Shown: one piece after another, positions 38,473-46,576 of the stretch
Position numbering within the stretch: position 1 is the stretch's first letter
How the letters are laid out: each line of letters begins with the position of its first letter
Source of the DNA: Tatlockia sp.
Lineage (GTDB): Bacteria > Pseudomonadota > Gammaproteobacteria > Legionellales > Legionellaceae
Direction of reading: 5' to 3'
Length of the DNA stretch: 64,000 bases
Assembly: GCA_013697725.1 (NCBI GenBank)
Contig: JACCWI010000019.1
Coordinates: 1 to 64,000, forward strand
Notes under the pieces: model-generated
Seen by the model: the letters and a program-made list of their open reading frames with translations, nothing else
Databases searched by the model: none
Told to the model about the DNA's origin: nothing
Made by a program: the position numbers and the translations under genes

Positions 38473-40311
38473 CTAAGGATGAAACAACTGATAAATACGT
38501 TCAGCCAATTCTTTATTAATACCCGCTACCTTCATAATTTCCTCTTTTGAGGCTTTGGTCAATTCACGTAATCCGCCAAAACGCTGCAACAAGGCCTGAC
38601 GTTTTTTGGGTCCAATGCCTTCTAAAGTTTCAAGGGAAGAATCAAAACCAGCTTTTTGTCTCTTTTTACGGTGCGTAGTAATGGCAAAACGGTGAGCTTC
38701 ATCACGTATGTGCTGCAATAAATGCAAGGCGATTGAATCAGCCGGCAAGGTAATTTCCTGATTCTGTGCTACTAATATCAAACGCTCCCATCCTGCTTTG
38801 CGATCAGGTCCTTTAGCAATGCCAATGAGAGTTAAATCATTTTCAATACCTAGCTCACGTAAGACTCGTTTCGCCACACCTACCTGTCCCTTGCCACCAT
38901 CTATTATTAGCACATCGGGTAGAGTTAGCTGCTCTTTAAGTAGACGTTTGAAGCGACGAGATAGTGCCTGTTCCATCGCAGCATAATCGTCACCGCCGGT
39001 AATGTTATTGATATTAAAACGACGGTATTCATTGCGCTGCGGGCCTTCTGCAGCAAAAACCACGCAAGAGGCTACAGTCTCCTCGCCTTGAGTATGGCTA
39101 ATATCAAAACATTCCATTCGTTGAATCGGTTCATCACGCTGCAATAAGATTGCCAATGCTTTATAACGGCTAGCAATCGTCGCCGATGAAGCTTGGTGTT
39201 CTGAAATCGACTGCCGAAGATTATTCAAGGCAAAATCAAGCCAACGAGCTTTTGTACCTCGTGGATTAATTTGGATTTTACAGGTTTTGCCGCGAAGCTC
39301 ACTGAGCATGGTCTCAAGAATGGCTTGCTCGCAAATTGTTTCTTGAGTAATGATTAATGCCGGTATTCTTTCAGGAAATTCAACATAGTAAAACGCAACA
39401 AAAGCTTCAAAAATCTCCTGCCAAAGCGACTTTTCATCTGCTGCAAAGGCTTGTTTTGGCAGTGATGGGAAAAAACTTTGGCTAGCTAAAACATGGCCTT
39501 CTCGTATAGTTACACATTGTATACAGGCCAAACCCGGTTGAGCATCTATTACAATAATATCGGCATCACCACGTAGCTGAACAACCGCTTGCTGTTCCTG
39601 AATTAAACGAAGATGCTTAATCTGATCCCGCAAACTTGTCGCTTCTTCAAAAGCCAATCTCGCAACCGCTTCATTCATGCGCTTTGCCAACTCTTCCATA
39701 ATTTGTCGAGATTTACCTTGCAAAAATCGGCTCGCATCTTTAACCGATTGTTGATAATCGGCAGCAGAAATATAGTTTGTGCAAGGCGCAGTACAACGTT
39801 TGATTTGATATTGCAAGCAGGGCCTTGAACGCCCGCTAAAATAACTATCGCTACAATTTCGAATTTTAAATACTTTCTGAATTGTTCCTAAGGTTTCTCT
39901 TACAGCTGCCACACTGGGGTAAGGTCCATAGAACTCACCTCTTTGCGGTTTTTTTTTAGAACGGTACAATTCCATTCGTGGGAAAGGATTAGCACTAACA
40001 TGGATATAAGGGTAAGACTTATCGTCACGTAGCAATACATTATACTTCGGTCGCAAAGACTTAATCAGGCTGCTTTCTAATAATAGCGCCTCAGTTTCAC
40101 TGCGGGTTACTGATACTTCCACACTGACTATTTGACTCACTAATGAACGAGTTTTAGCACCAGATGACTGCTTTTTAAAATAGGAGCTTACTCGCTTTTT
40201 TAAATTACCTGCCTTACCCACATATAATATAGTGCCGCTAGCATCCACCATACGGTAAACACCGGGCTCGGTGGTAAGGTTGGCAAGAAATTGGGTAAAA
40301 TCTGTTGTCAT
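38473..40311 (-). CDS. uvrC: UvrABC excinuclease subunit C
   Basis: This 612-aa subunit makes both incisions in nucleotide excision repair. The GIY-YIG nuclease is at the N-terminus ([20 protein letters not shown]). A Cys cluster ([13 protein letters not shown]) likely binds a cofactor or Fe-S cluster. The UVR helix-hairpin domain is at about 200-235, the RNase-H-like 5' nuclease contains [11 protein letters not shown] and [18 protein letters not shown], and the tandem helix-hairpin-helix at the C-terminus contains [18 protein letters not shown]. Length is normal. It lies 113 bp downstream of letA on the same strand, the conserved gacA-uvrC arrangement of gammaproteobacteria. Confidence 0.95.
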   Translation of the reverse strand: MTTDFTQFLANLTTEPGVYRMVDASGTILYVGKAGNLKKRVSSYFKKQSSGAKTRSLVSQIVSVEVSVTRSETEALLLESSLIKSLRPKYNVLLRDDKSYPYIHVSANPFPRMELYRSKKKPQRGEFYGPYPSVAAVRETLGTIQKVFKIRNCSDSYFSGRSRPCLQYQIKRCTAPCTNYISAADYQQSVKDASRFLQGKSRQIMEELAKRMNEAVARLAFEEATSLRDQIKHLRLIQEQQAVVQLRGDADIIVIDAQPGLACIQCVTIREGHVLASQSFFPSLPKQAFAADEKSLWQEIFEAFVAFYYVEFPERIPALIITQETICEQAILETMLSELRGKTCKIQINPRGTKARWLDFALNNLRQSISEHQASSATIASRYKALAILLQRDEPIQRMECFDISHTQGEETVASCVVFAAEGPQRNEYRRFNINNITGGDDYAAMEQALSRRFKRLLKEQLTLPDVLIIDGGKGQVGVAKRVLRELGIENDLTLIGIAKGPDRKAGWERLILVAQNQEITLPADSIALHLLQHIRDEAHRFAITTHRKKRQKAGFDSSLETLEGIGPKKRQALLQRFGGLRELTKASKEEIMKVAGINKELAERIYQLFHP

Positions 40312-40330
40312 TTATAATCTGGATTTTGGC

Positions 40331-40358
40331 CTGTGATGCGAGCGTGCCTGTATCACAG
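40331..40358. repeat. Small inverted repeat between letA and uvrC
   Basis: CTGTGAT (40331-40337) and ATCACAG (40352-40358) are perfect inverted repeats with a 14-nt loop. They lie 20 bp before the uvrC start codon and could form an RNA stem in the letA-uvrC message. Confidence 0.35.
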
Positions 40359-40427
40359 ACGTTAGTAGGTTTTAAAAGGTATTATACTATCAATTATAGC
40401 ATTCGGCTTGAAAACTTAAGTTAAACC

Positions 40428-41090
40428 TTAGTCTTCATCTCTCATGGATTCAGTCGGCTGTTCAATTACACGATGTTTCATGGCTAAAAAGGTGAGCTCC
40501 ACATCATTTTTGATGCCTAATTTGTCAAACATACGATAACGATAACCATTAATGGTTTTAGGACTTAAAAACAATCGATCGGCGATTTCCTGCACGGTCA
40601 TCCCTCTCGTAATCATTAACATAACTTGCATCTCACGCTCTGATAATAAATCAAAGGGCGATACTTGTACGGCTTCCAGGCTATTAATTGCCATTTTTTG
40701 CGCAATTTCAGCACTTAAATATTTTTCACCCTTGGCTACCTTACGGATTGCTGCCGCCATTTCCTCAGCACCAGATTCTTTAGTCAGATAACCCATCGCT
40801 CCCAATTGTAAAACACGAGTTGGTAAGGGTTCAGCACACATAGCTGTTACAGCAATGACCTTAACCTGGGGATGTGATTTCTTAAGACGTCGAGTGACTT
40901 CCCAACCGTCTATACCTGGCATTTTCATATCAAGCAGAACCACATCCGGTTTATGAGTTTTAACCAAAGCTAAGGCTTGCTCTCCGCTCTCCGCGTCAGC
41001 AACTACATCCATATCAGGTAAATCATCCAATAATCGTCGGATGCCCATTCGCACGAGAGCATGGTCATCAACAATTAGAACTTTTATCAA
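40428..41090 (-). CDS. letA: Response regulator LetA (GacA/UvrY family)
   Basis: The protein of about 220 aa has a receiver domain (IKVLIVDDHALVRMGI with acidic pocket, VVLLDMKMPG with the phospho-Asp, VIAVTAM) and a LuxR-type helix-turn-helix (LSEREMQVMLMITRGMTV, LFLSPKTINGYRYR). In Legionella LetA with sensor LetS switches on the small RNAs RsmY/RsmZ that sequester CsrA, activating transmissive traits. I choose TTG 41090 as start because GGAG lies 6 nt upstream and IKVLIVDDH is the usual N-terminus; the frame is open further up to 41123 without a ribosome binding site. Confidence 0.93.
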   Translation of the reverse strand: MIKVLIVDDHALVRMGIRRLLDDLPDMDVVADAESGEQALALVKTHKPDVVLLDMKMPGIDGWEVTRRLKKSHPQVKVIAVTAMCAEPLPTRVLQLGAMGYLTKESGAEEMAAAIRKVAKGEKYLSAEIAQKMAINSLEAVQVSPFDLLSEREMQVMLMITRGMTVQEIADRLFLSPKTINGYRYRMFDKLGIKNDVELTFLAMKHRVIEQPTESMRDED

Positions 41091-41233
41091 GCGATGCTCC
41101 TTGGAAGCAGGGCCAATGAACACAAAACATGCTTTGATATTAGCAAGACTACTTGATCATTACAATTAGACCTCTAGTAAAATGAAGCTAGAGGTTCAAT
41201 ACTGTCTCATTTTGCATCCAAAGCTGCCAGCGA

Positions 41234-42052
41234 CTAGCAAGCGAGAATGTGAATACTGGGATTATTTATATCCACCGGGAAAAAGGGAGGGTATTCACCG
41301 AGCTCTTTGGCTCGTTGGATAAAGGAAGAAATATCAGCATTTACAAAATCATAAAGCACCTGATAATCATCAATTACGAAATAAACTTTTTGTAACATAT
41401 CGATACGGTAGGGCGTGCGAAAAGCAACTACGGGATTAAAAATGACACGCATAGGCACATCGGATTCAACAGAATAAGCCGTTTCGCTAATTGAAGATAA
41501 AATTCCACCGCCATAAGCGCGCAAACCCTCTGTTGATTTAATCAATCCAAATTCCACAGTAAACCAGAAAAGCCGCTGCAACAGAGGCCATTGCTCCTCT
41601 GGAAAAGAAAGGACTTTCAGTGCGAAACGTTGTATAAAATCAGCATACACTGGATTAGTCAACATAGGACAGTGACCAAAAATCTCATGAAAAATATCGG
41701 GTTCCTGGACATAATCAATTTCTTCTTCACAGCGGATAAAGGTTGCGGCTGGAAATTTTCTTTCGGCTAACAACTCAAAGAAAGCGCGAGCCGAAATTAG
41801 AGCTGCAACCGGAGCCACTCGCCAGCCTGTTAAGGCCATTAATCGTTCACTTAACTCGGGTAATTGAGGAATTTCTTTTGCGGATAGTTCCAAGCATTGC
41901 AAACCCTGTAAAAACTGCTGACAAGCCCGGCCTGGAATAATTTCCATTTGACGCTCATACAAGATTCGCCATATGCGATGCTCTTCATTTGAATAGTTTA
42001 TTCGGCCCTGAGCATCGGGTTTGTGCGAAACATAGCGGCTGACAAATTCCAT
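41234..42052 (-). CDS. phhA: Phenylalanine-4-hydroxylase
   Basis: This pterin- and iron-dependent monooxygenase of about 272 aa converts phenylalanine to tyrosine. The iron-binding motif PDIFHEIFGHCPML provides the two His, and the region FWFTVEFGLIKSTEGLRAYG provides the Glu ligand. In Legionella the reaction feeds tyrosine to homogentisate/pyomelanin, which reduces ferric iron. ATG 42052 is chosen because GGGAG lies just upstream; an in-frame TTG at 42064 would extend it by four residues. It is transcribed in the same direction as letA and uvrC, 140 bp upstream of letA. Confidence 0.94.
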   Translation of the reverse strand: MEFVSRYVSHKPDAQGRINYSNEEHRIWRILYERQMEIIPGRACQQFLQGLQCLELSAKEIPQLPELSERLMALTGWRVAPVAALISARAFFELLAERKFPAATFIRCEEEIDYVQEPDIFHEIFGHCPMLTNPVYADFIQRFALKVLSFPEEQWPLLQRLFWFTVEFGLIKSTEGLRAYGGGILSSISETAYSVESDVPMRVIFNPVVAFRTPYRIDMLQKVYFVIDDYQVLYDFVNADISSFIQRAKELGEYPPFFPVDINNPSIHILAC

Positions 42053-42355
42053 ACTCACTCCCAAACAATAACAAAGTAATTAGGTTTGTTTAAATTATAG
42101 CGTCTTTCAATTTAATCAATAAACTAACAAGATTGCAAAATTAATCTCTCGGTAATTTACTAGGAAAACAGCATTGTTGGTGATTACATTTTCTCGAGCC
42201 TGAGTTTAATTGGAAGAAAAAATTGATCAAGGGAAGGCAGCTAGTCAATGCAGCTGGCGAAGACTAATCTTGATTTGGCTGGCAAGCACCCTATTTATTT
42301 GAGTGCTAGCCAACTGGTACTTGAAACTAGTTTTTATAGTTTTGGCAAATGAATT
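42053..42355. other. Intergenic region between phhA and BON gene
   Basis: AT-rich with the terminator-like stem at 42275-42313 and presumably the phhA promoter. No gene is supported. Confidence 0.4.
42275..42313 (-). terminator. Hairpin downstream of the BON-domain gene
   Basis: TTGGCTGGCAAGCAC (42275-42289) pairs with GAGTGCTAGCCAA (42301-42313) with one or two bulges. It lies 43 bp past the BON gene stop and before phhA, in the right place for a terminator, though there is no strong T-run. Confidence 0.45.
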
Positions 42356-42667
42356 TTATTTGCGAACAATTAGTCCGTTTTGAACTGATTTAACGCCAGG
42401 AATGCGGGTAGCGATCTCGGCAGCGGTATCCGATTGACGAATTGTTTTCACAAAACCACTTAATAACACAGTACCTTTTTGAGTTTCAACATGAATAGGA
42501 GCTGTAGCAAGCTCTGGGTTATTCATAAAAGTTTCAAGAACTGTAGCTTTAAGTGACTGATCGGTTTGTCCGAGATTAAAGAAATTTTTGCCAGGAGTGA
42601 CTGATTGACATCCAACTAAGAGAGTTAAGACCAAAGCAACTAGGCCACTTAGATAAGTTTTTTTCAT
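42356..42667 (-). CDS. BON-domain lipoprotein
   Basis: This 103-aa protein has a lipoprotein signal peptide (SGLVALVLTLLVGC, lipobox LVGC). The rest is one BON domain (HVETQKGTVLLSGFVKTIRQ, AAEIATRIPGVKSVQNGLIV). BON domains, as in OsmY, bind phospholipid or envelope components, and such proteins often rise under osmotic or stationary stress. Anchoring is likely at the outer membrane. It is a single gene, 76 bp downstream of cbpM on the same strand with its own ribosome binding site (GGGGTAAATC). Confidence 0.85.
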   Translation of the reverse strand: MKKTYLSGLVALVLTLLVGCQSVTPGKNFFNLGQTDQSLKATVLETFMNNPELATAPIHVETQKGTVLLSGFVKTIRQSDTAAEIATRIPGVKSVQNGLIVRK

Positions 42668-42743
42668 GATTTACCCCAAGATTTAGAAATTCTGCGCCAC
42701 CATATCATGACTTGTCGGGAAGATCTAACCCAATATAATAGCT

Positions 42744-43070
42744 TTAGTGTGAATCCTGGACTTTGGTTTGACCCCCTGAAAGCTGAGCCCTTAAATGCTC
42801 AATTTCTTCCAGTAGCTCCAACGCTAAACCTGCGCCGGCAAAGTTAACCCCTAAATCCTGAGTTAAACTTAACACTCTACGAATTTGCAATAAGGATTGG
42901 TTATCGAAAAGCCATTGATCTTTATTATCTTTTTTAAGATTAACAATACCCTCCTCAACAATCTGCAGAACCGTTTCCTTTGGAATGCCGAAGGAGGAAC
43001 TCACTTCGGTCAATGACAAATAATACCATTGATCACAATCTAAAGCAGGCTCGTCTTTATCCTTAGTCAT
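42744..43070 (-). CDS. cbpM: Chaperone modulator CbpM (MerR-like)
   Basis: This protein of about 108 aa has the CbpM pattern: [20 protein letters not shown] forms a MerR-like winged helix, then [20 protein letters not shown], and a coiled C-terminal helix ([15 protein letters not shown]). CbpM binds the J domain of CbpA and inhibits its co-chaperone and DNA-binding activity. The ATG at 43070 overlaps the cbpA stop (ATGACTAA); a GTG codon directly upstream could also serve. The cbpA-cbpM pairing confirms the call. Confidence 0.88.
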   Translation of the reverse strand: MTKDKDEPALDCDQWYYLSLTEVSSSFGIPKETVLQIVEEGIVNLKKDNKDQWLFDNQSLLQIRRVLSLTQDLGVNFAGAGLALELLEEIEHLRAQLSGGQTKVQDSH

Positions 43071-44007
43071 CACTAACCCCTAATTTTTCCCTTGGATTAA
43101 ATTTACTCGTTTTGGCGAGTTCCTCCCACAGTGCATCTGCTTTGGGATTCTCCCCCTGTGGAATGACAATTTCTAAAGTGATGTACTGATCACCTGGTGT
43201 TTTCGCCGCTAAACCTCGGCCCTTTAGGCGCATTTGTTTGCCATTTTGCGAATGTTTTGGAATTTTAAGTTTAACCGAGCCTGCTAAAGTTGGTACATGA
43301 ATGGTAGCGCCAAGTGCAGCCTCCCAGGGCGTGATTGGTACTTGTAAATAAATATCATTTTTTTGCAAGCTAAACAGAGGATGCGGTCTGATGTTAATTT
43401 CAATATATAAATCGCCGCTATGTTGGTTCACCCCTTTGGCTCCTTGCCCTTTTAAGCGAATTTGCTGTTTATCACCAATACCCTTGGGAATCTTAACTTT
43501 GACAGCTCTGGTGTGATTTTCCACTTGCCCGTGTTTGTCTGAGATAGGCGTTTGCAATTGCAAGGTTTTTTCAGCGCCATGGAAACTATCTTCAAGGCTG
43601 ATAGCCAAACTTGCATGGATATCTCTTCCTTGTTCATAAAAAGAACTTTGTTGCCGTTGATAACGCTCACGAAAAATTGAATTGATAAAATCTTCAAAGC
43701 CTGCGGATTGCTCTTCGTCAAAACCCTGTTGCTGTCGGTACTGTTGATCTTGATTAGGTTGAGAATGCGCACCAGCCTGAGCTTGCTCTTTCCAATACTG
43801 GCCATAGCGATTATATTTAGCTCTCTTATCCGGATCGTGAAGCACCTCATAGGCTTCGCCTAATTCTTTAAATTTTGCCTCGGCATTGCTCTCTTTACTC
43901 ACATCGGGGTGGTATTTTCGGGCGAGTTTACGATACGCTCGCTTAATGTCTTCCTGACTAGCTTCACGAGCTAGCCCCATTATTTGGTAATAATCTTTAT
44001 ATTCCAT
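43063..44007 (-). CDS. cbpA: Curved DNA-binding protein / DnaJ-class co-chaperone CbpA
   Basis: This 314-aa J-domain protein begins [17 protein letters not shown] and contains the HPD motif in [16 protein letters not shown] linker rich in Gln follows. Two C-terminal beta-domains ([20 protein letters not shown] and [20 protein letters not shown]) bind substrates. The zinc-finger of DnaJ is absent, as expected for CbpA. It stimulates DnaK and can bind curved DNA. It forms an operon with cbpM. Confidence 0.93.
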   Translation of the reverse strand: MEYKDYYQIMGLAREASQEDIKRAYRKLARKYHPDVSKESNAEAKFKELGEAYEVLHDPDKRAKYNRYGQYWKEQAQAGAHSQPNQDQQYRQQQGFDEEQSAGFEDFINSIFRERYQRQQSSFYEQGRDIHASLAISLEDSFHGAEKTLQLQTPISDKHGQVENHTRAVKVKIPKGIGDKQQIRLKGQGAKGVNQHSGDLYIEINIRPHPLFSLQKNDIYLQVPITPWEAALGATIHVPTLAGSVKLKIPKHSQNGKQMRLKGRGLAAKTPGDQYITLEIVIPQGENPKADALWEELAKTSKFNPREKLGVSDD

Positions 44008-44303
44008 AGCTTGATTAATTCATTAAACGTAAGATCTTTACATGATTGCAATAATCATGCCTTTGCTGCAATCTTTTCGCAAAATTTATTTAACAAATTA
44101 TTCATGCCTTTTAACCCTGAATTAATTAGCAGCGACTACTCAAATATTATTGGCTAGGGATACTTGAATAACTTGCTGAATTTTAATACTTTTATAATCC
44201 TAGGAAAGGAGGAGCTTTCTCTTGTCTAAGTCAGCAAGGTTGCAGAGCCTTAAGCGCTCAACTATTCTTAACTTGCTAATTTAATAAACAAACGGAGATT
44301 GAT
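44008..44303 (+). promoter_or_regulatory. Leader region of the Cys-repeat peptide gene, with structured 5' UTR
   Basis: This 296-bp divergent gap contains the promoters of cbpA and the peptide gene. A nested inverted repeat (AGCAAG at 44233-44238 with CTTGCT at 44272-44277; GTTG-GAGC at 44239-44248 with GCTC-AAC at 44256-44262) lies 27-70 nt before the ATG and could fold as a leader stem-loop. A ribosome binding site CGGAG (44295-44299) precedes ATG 44304. Confidence 0.4.
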
Positions 44304-44858
44304 ATGAATAAGCGAACCCTAATAATTGCTGCCGCTGCAGCCTCCTTATTTACCTCAGGGGTGTATGCGGCCTCTAGCCAAGATACTGTGGTTGGCAAAA
44401 ACGTTGCTTATCAGAAATCGAGTTGTAAATCCTCACATAGTTGTAAGAGCTACAACAGCTGCAAGAGCTATAATCACTGCAAGAGCTATAATCACTGCAA
44501 GAGCTATAACAGCTGCAAGAGTTATAACCACTGTAAGAGTTATAACCACTGCAAGAGCTATAATAGCTGCAAGAGCAATAATAGTTGCAAGAGTCATAAT
44601 AGTTGCAAGAGTCATAATAGTTGCAAGAGCAACAATAGCTGCAAGAGCCATAATAGTTGCAAGAGCAACAATAGCTGTAAGAGCCATAATAGCTGCAAGA
44701 GCAACAATAGCTGTAAGAGCAATAATAGCTGCAAATCCAGCTCAAAAGGCAGTTCTAACTATCCAGACAATAAAGGAAGCAGCAATTATCCTAAATCTGA
44801 TGACTCAGGTTACGGTGGTAAGAATACAGACTCAGGGAAAAATAAAACTTCCTGGTAA
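44304..44858 (+). CDS. Exported Cys-hexad repeat peptide, putative RiPP precursor for the MNIO enzyme
   Basis: This 184-aa protein starts with a Sec signal peptide (MNKRTLIIAAAAASLFTSGVYA, cut before ASS). The mature part has a short leader-like stretch and then 18 consecutive hexads of the form [NS][SH]CKS[YNHS], each with one Cys followed by Lys-Ser; the Cys codons run from 44424 to 44732 with an exact 18-nt period. Early repeats favour Tyr, later ones Asn/His. The tail is Gly/Ser/Asn-rich (KGSSNYPDNKGSSNYP). It is directly followed by MNIO (DUF692) and DUF2063 genes, the enzyme pair that modifies Cys in bufferin precursors. A metal-binding exported peptide modified at its Cys is the best inference. 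It is not a DUF2282 bufferin precursor and I know no described equivalent. Confidence 0.82.
   Translation: MNKRTLIIAAAAASLFTSGVYAASSQDTVVGKNVAYQKSSCKSSHSCKSYNSCKSYNHCKSYNHCKSYNSCKSYNHCKSYNHCKSYNSCKSNNSCKSHNSCKSHNSCKSNNSCKSHNSCKSNNSCKSHNSCKSNNSCKSNNSCKSSSKGSSNYPDNKGSSNYPKSDDSGYGGKNTDSGKNKTSW
44424..44735 (+). repeat. 18-bp tandem repeat array (18 units) encoding Cys-Lys-Ser hexads
   Basis: Units based on TGCAAGAGCNANAATANN repeat with an exact 18-bp period inside the peptide gene. TGT/TGC alternate with a nearly constant AAGAGC. The variation (TAT, CAT, AAC/AAT at one codon) suggests expansion by slippage or unequal exchange. Confidence 0.9.
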
Positions 44859-44874
44859 TCTTAATATATTGATA

Positions 44875-44904
44875 TTGATACCTCTTTCTGAGGTATCAAT
44901 TTTT
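44875..44904 (+). terminator. Intrinsic terminator/attenuator between peptide and MNIO genes
   Basis: TTGATACCTC (44875-44884) and GAGGTATCAA (44890-44899) form a perfect 10-bp stem with a 5-nt loop, followed by five T residues (44900-44904). It sits 16 bp after the peptide stop and 26 bp before the MNIO ATG. It should end most transcripts after the precursor gene and allow limited read-through into the enzymes. Confidence 0.85.
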
Positions 44905-44930
44905 AACTCTCATTTAGGAAAGTCATTTAA

Positions 44931-45812
44931 ATGGATAAAGCTCAAGCAAAGTCGTCTAAAGTTATGCCTTCGCTAGGTCTTGGACTTGGCTTACGATCTG
45001 AACATTATCAGCACATCATTGAAAAGAAGCCGGCGGTGGACTGGTTTGAAATTTTGACAGAAAATTATTTAGTGGATGGTGGGAACCCACTTTATTACCT
45101 TGACAAAATTCGGGAGAACTATCCGCTAGTGATGCATGGGGTTTCCCTGTCAATTGGCAGCCGCGATCCTCTTAATTTAGATTATCTACAAAAAGTAAAA
45201 GCTTTGGCCGAACGCATTCAGCCCATGTGGATTTCCGATCATTTATGTTGGACAGGCGTAGAACAACGCAACATGCATGATTTATTACCCATTCCCTATA
45301 CCGAAAAAAATATTGAACATGTCGTTAGCCGAATAAGCGCGGTTCAAGAATTTTATCAGCGCCGAATATTGATTGAAAATGTATCTAGCTATATTAGCTA
45401 TAAAGACTCTGAAATGAGCGAGTGGGAATTCCTTTCTGAAATTGCCAATCGAGCGGACTGTTTAATTCTACTCGACATTAACAATATTTATGTCAGCGCG
45501 TTTAATCATGGTTTTGAACCTGAGGTCTATCTGCAAAATATCCCGATTAATCGCGTACAACAATTTCATTTGGCAGGACATCTTAATTGTAAGGATTATA
45601 TTATAGATACCCATGATCACCCCGTCATTGCAGAGGTTTGGGCGCTCTATGCGAAAGCCTTAGAACGTTTTGGTGATATTTCCACTATGATTGAACGCGA
45701 TGACCACATTCCACCCTTTGAAGAACTGTGGCAAGAGCTCAATGAGGCAAAAAAGATAAAACAGACCATTTTAACGAATAGAAATGAGAGCAAATCACGT
45801 GAAACCATCTAA
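44931..45812 (+). CDS. MNIO enzyme (DUF692, MbnB/BufB-like multinuclear iron oxygenase)
   Basis: This 293-aa TIM-barrel protein belongs to DUF692/MNIO. Family enzymes use a di- or tri-iron centre to oxidise Cys in peptides, for example to oxazolone/thioamide in methanobactin or thiooxazole in bufferins. Metal-ligand motifs are all present: MHGVSLSIGS, WISDHLCW, LIENVSSYIS, LLDINNIYVSAFNHGF, FHLAGH, DTHDHPV and MIERDD. The N-terminus PSLGLGLGLRSEHYQHI is the family start. It follows the Cys-hexad gene through the terminator at 44875 and overlaps the DUF2063 gene by 29 nt, so the two enzymes are co-translated. Confidence 0.93.
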   Translation: MDKAQAKSSKVMPSLGLGLGLRSEHYQHIIEKKPAVDWFEILTENYLVDGGNPLYYLDKIRENYPLVMHGVSLSIGSRDPLNLDYLQKVKALAERIQPMWISDHLCWTGVEQRNMHDLLPIPYTEKNIEHVVSRISAVQEFYQRRILIENVSSYISYKDSEMSEWEFLSEIANRADCLILLDINNIYVSAFNHGFEPEVYLQNIPINRVQQFHLAGHLNCKDYIIDTHDHPVIAEVWALYAKALERFGDISTMIERDDHIPPFEELWQELNEAKKIKQTILTNRNESKSRETI

Positions 45813-46569
45813 TCTCGATAATTTATTGCAAGATACTATGTTAAGTGCTGAGCCCCTCATTCATCCTCATTTAGCTAAACCACCCAAAGGATCCCTCGAG
45901 GCGCGTGTAGCAATTTATACCGAAGGGTTTTACACTCGACTGGAAGATACTCTTGCTAGTGATTACAGTGCTTTAGCCTTTCTCCTGGCAGGAGGGAAAT
46001 TTAAAAAATTGTGCAGGGCTTACACTGACACTCATCCATCTTGCCATTATTCTCTTAATAGTTTTGGTCAGCATATGGAAAGCTTTATCAAAGCTAACCC
46101 AGTTTTCAATAAAACTCCATATTTGGCTGAATTAGCGCGCTTTGAATGGGCTGAGTCTCAGGCTATTATTGCCGCCGATGCCACCTTACTTAGAGCCACA
46201 GATCTACAAGCCTTACCCCCGGCAAACTGGCCTGAGTTAGTTTTTTCTCTACATCCCTCAAGCTGCTTACTTAGATTTGACTGGAATAGTATAGAACTTA
46301 TTGAAGCGATTCGAAGCAACAATCAAGTCCCTAAGCCAAAAAAGTTAAAAAAACCGCAATCTGTGCTAGTCTGGCGCCGTCAAACTGAGGTGCTTTATTG
46401 TAAATTAAATGCTAGAGATTACACTTTGGTCAAAGCAATGAAAGCCAAAGCAAATTTTTTAGAGCTTTGTGAACTGCTAAGCAAAAAAATGCCAGAGGCA
46501 AAGGTTCCTCCTTTTCTTGTAAAAGAATTATATGCCTGGCTTTCAGAGGAACTGTTTATAAAGGAGTAG
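45784..46569 (+). CDS. DUF2063 (BufC-like) partner of MNIO enzyme
   Basis: This 261-aa protein contains the DUF2063 pattern near its N-terminus: RVAIYTEGFYTRLEDTLASDYSAL, then YTDTHPSCHYSLNSFGQHM and YLAELARFEWAESQAI. In methanobactin and bufferin systems DUF2063-like proteins (MbnC/BufC type) bind the precursor and the MNIO enzyme and are required for modification. The start ATG 45784 lies inside the MNIO gene; GTG 45799 is an alternative. It ends 7 bp before yaaA. Confidence 0.88.
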   Translation: MRANHVKPSNLDNLLQDTMLSAEPLIHPHLAKPPKGSLEARVAIYTEGFYTRLEDTLASDYSALAFLLAGGKFKKLCRAYTDTHPSCHYSLNSFGQHMESFIKANPVFNKTPYLAELARFEWAESQAIIAADATLLRATDLQALPPANWPELVFSLHPSSCLLRFDWNSIELIEAIRSNNQVPKPKKLKKPQSVLVWRRQTEVLYCKLNARDYTLVKAMKAKANFLELCELLSKKMPEAKVPPFLVKELYAWLSEELFIKE

Positions 46570-46576
46570 CCGTTTT

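Noticed and set aside
40331..40358. CRP binding site upstream of uvrC
   Set aside because: TGTGA and TCACA are 16 nt apart where CRP needs 6, so only an RNA stem is plausible.
44304..44858. Classic metallothionein or keratin-like structural protein
   Set aside because: Cys spacing of six with Lys-Ser after each Cys does not match CxC/CxxC metallothionein clusters, and the neighbouring MNIO/DUF2063 genes point to modification.
44326..44976. Long open frames in the other frames and on the opposite strand of the Cys-repeat gene
   Set aside because: An 18-bp repeat is a multiple of three, so all frames stay open. Their products are low-complexity, and only the frame at 44304 has a ribosome binding site and signal peptide.
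44304..46569. Methanobactin operon
   Set aside because: No short MbnA-type precursor, no MbnT transporter or MATE exporter, and the precursor carries a Sec signal peptide with 18 Cys.
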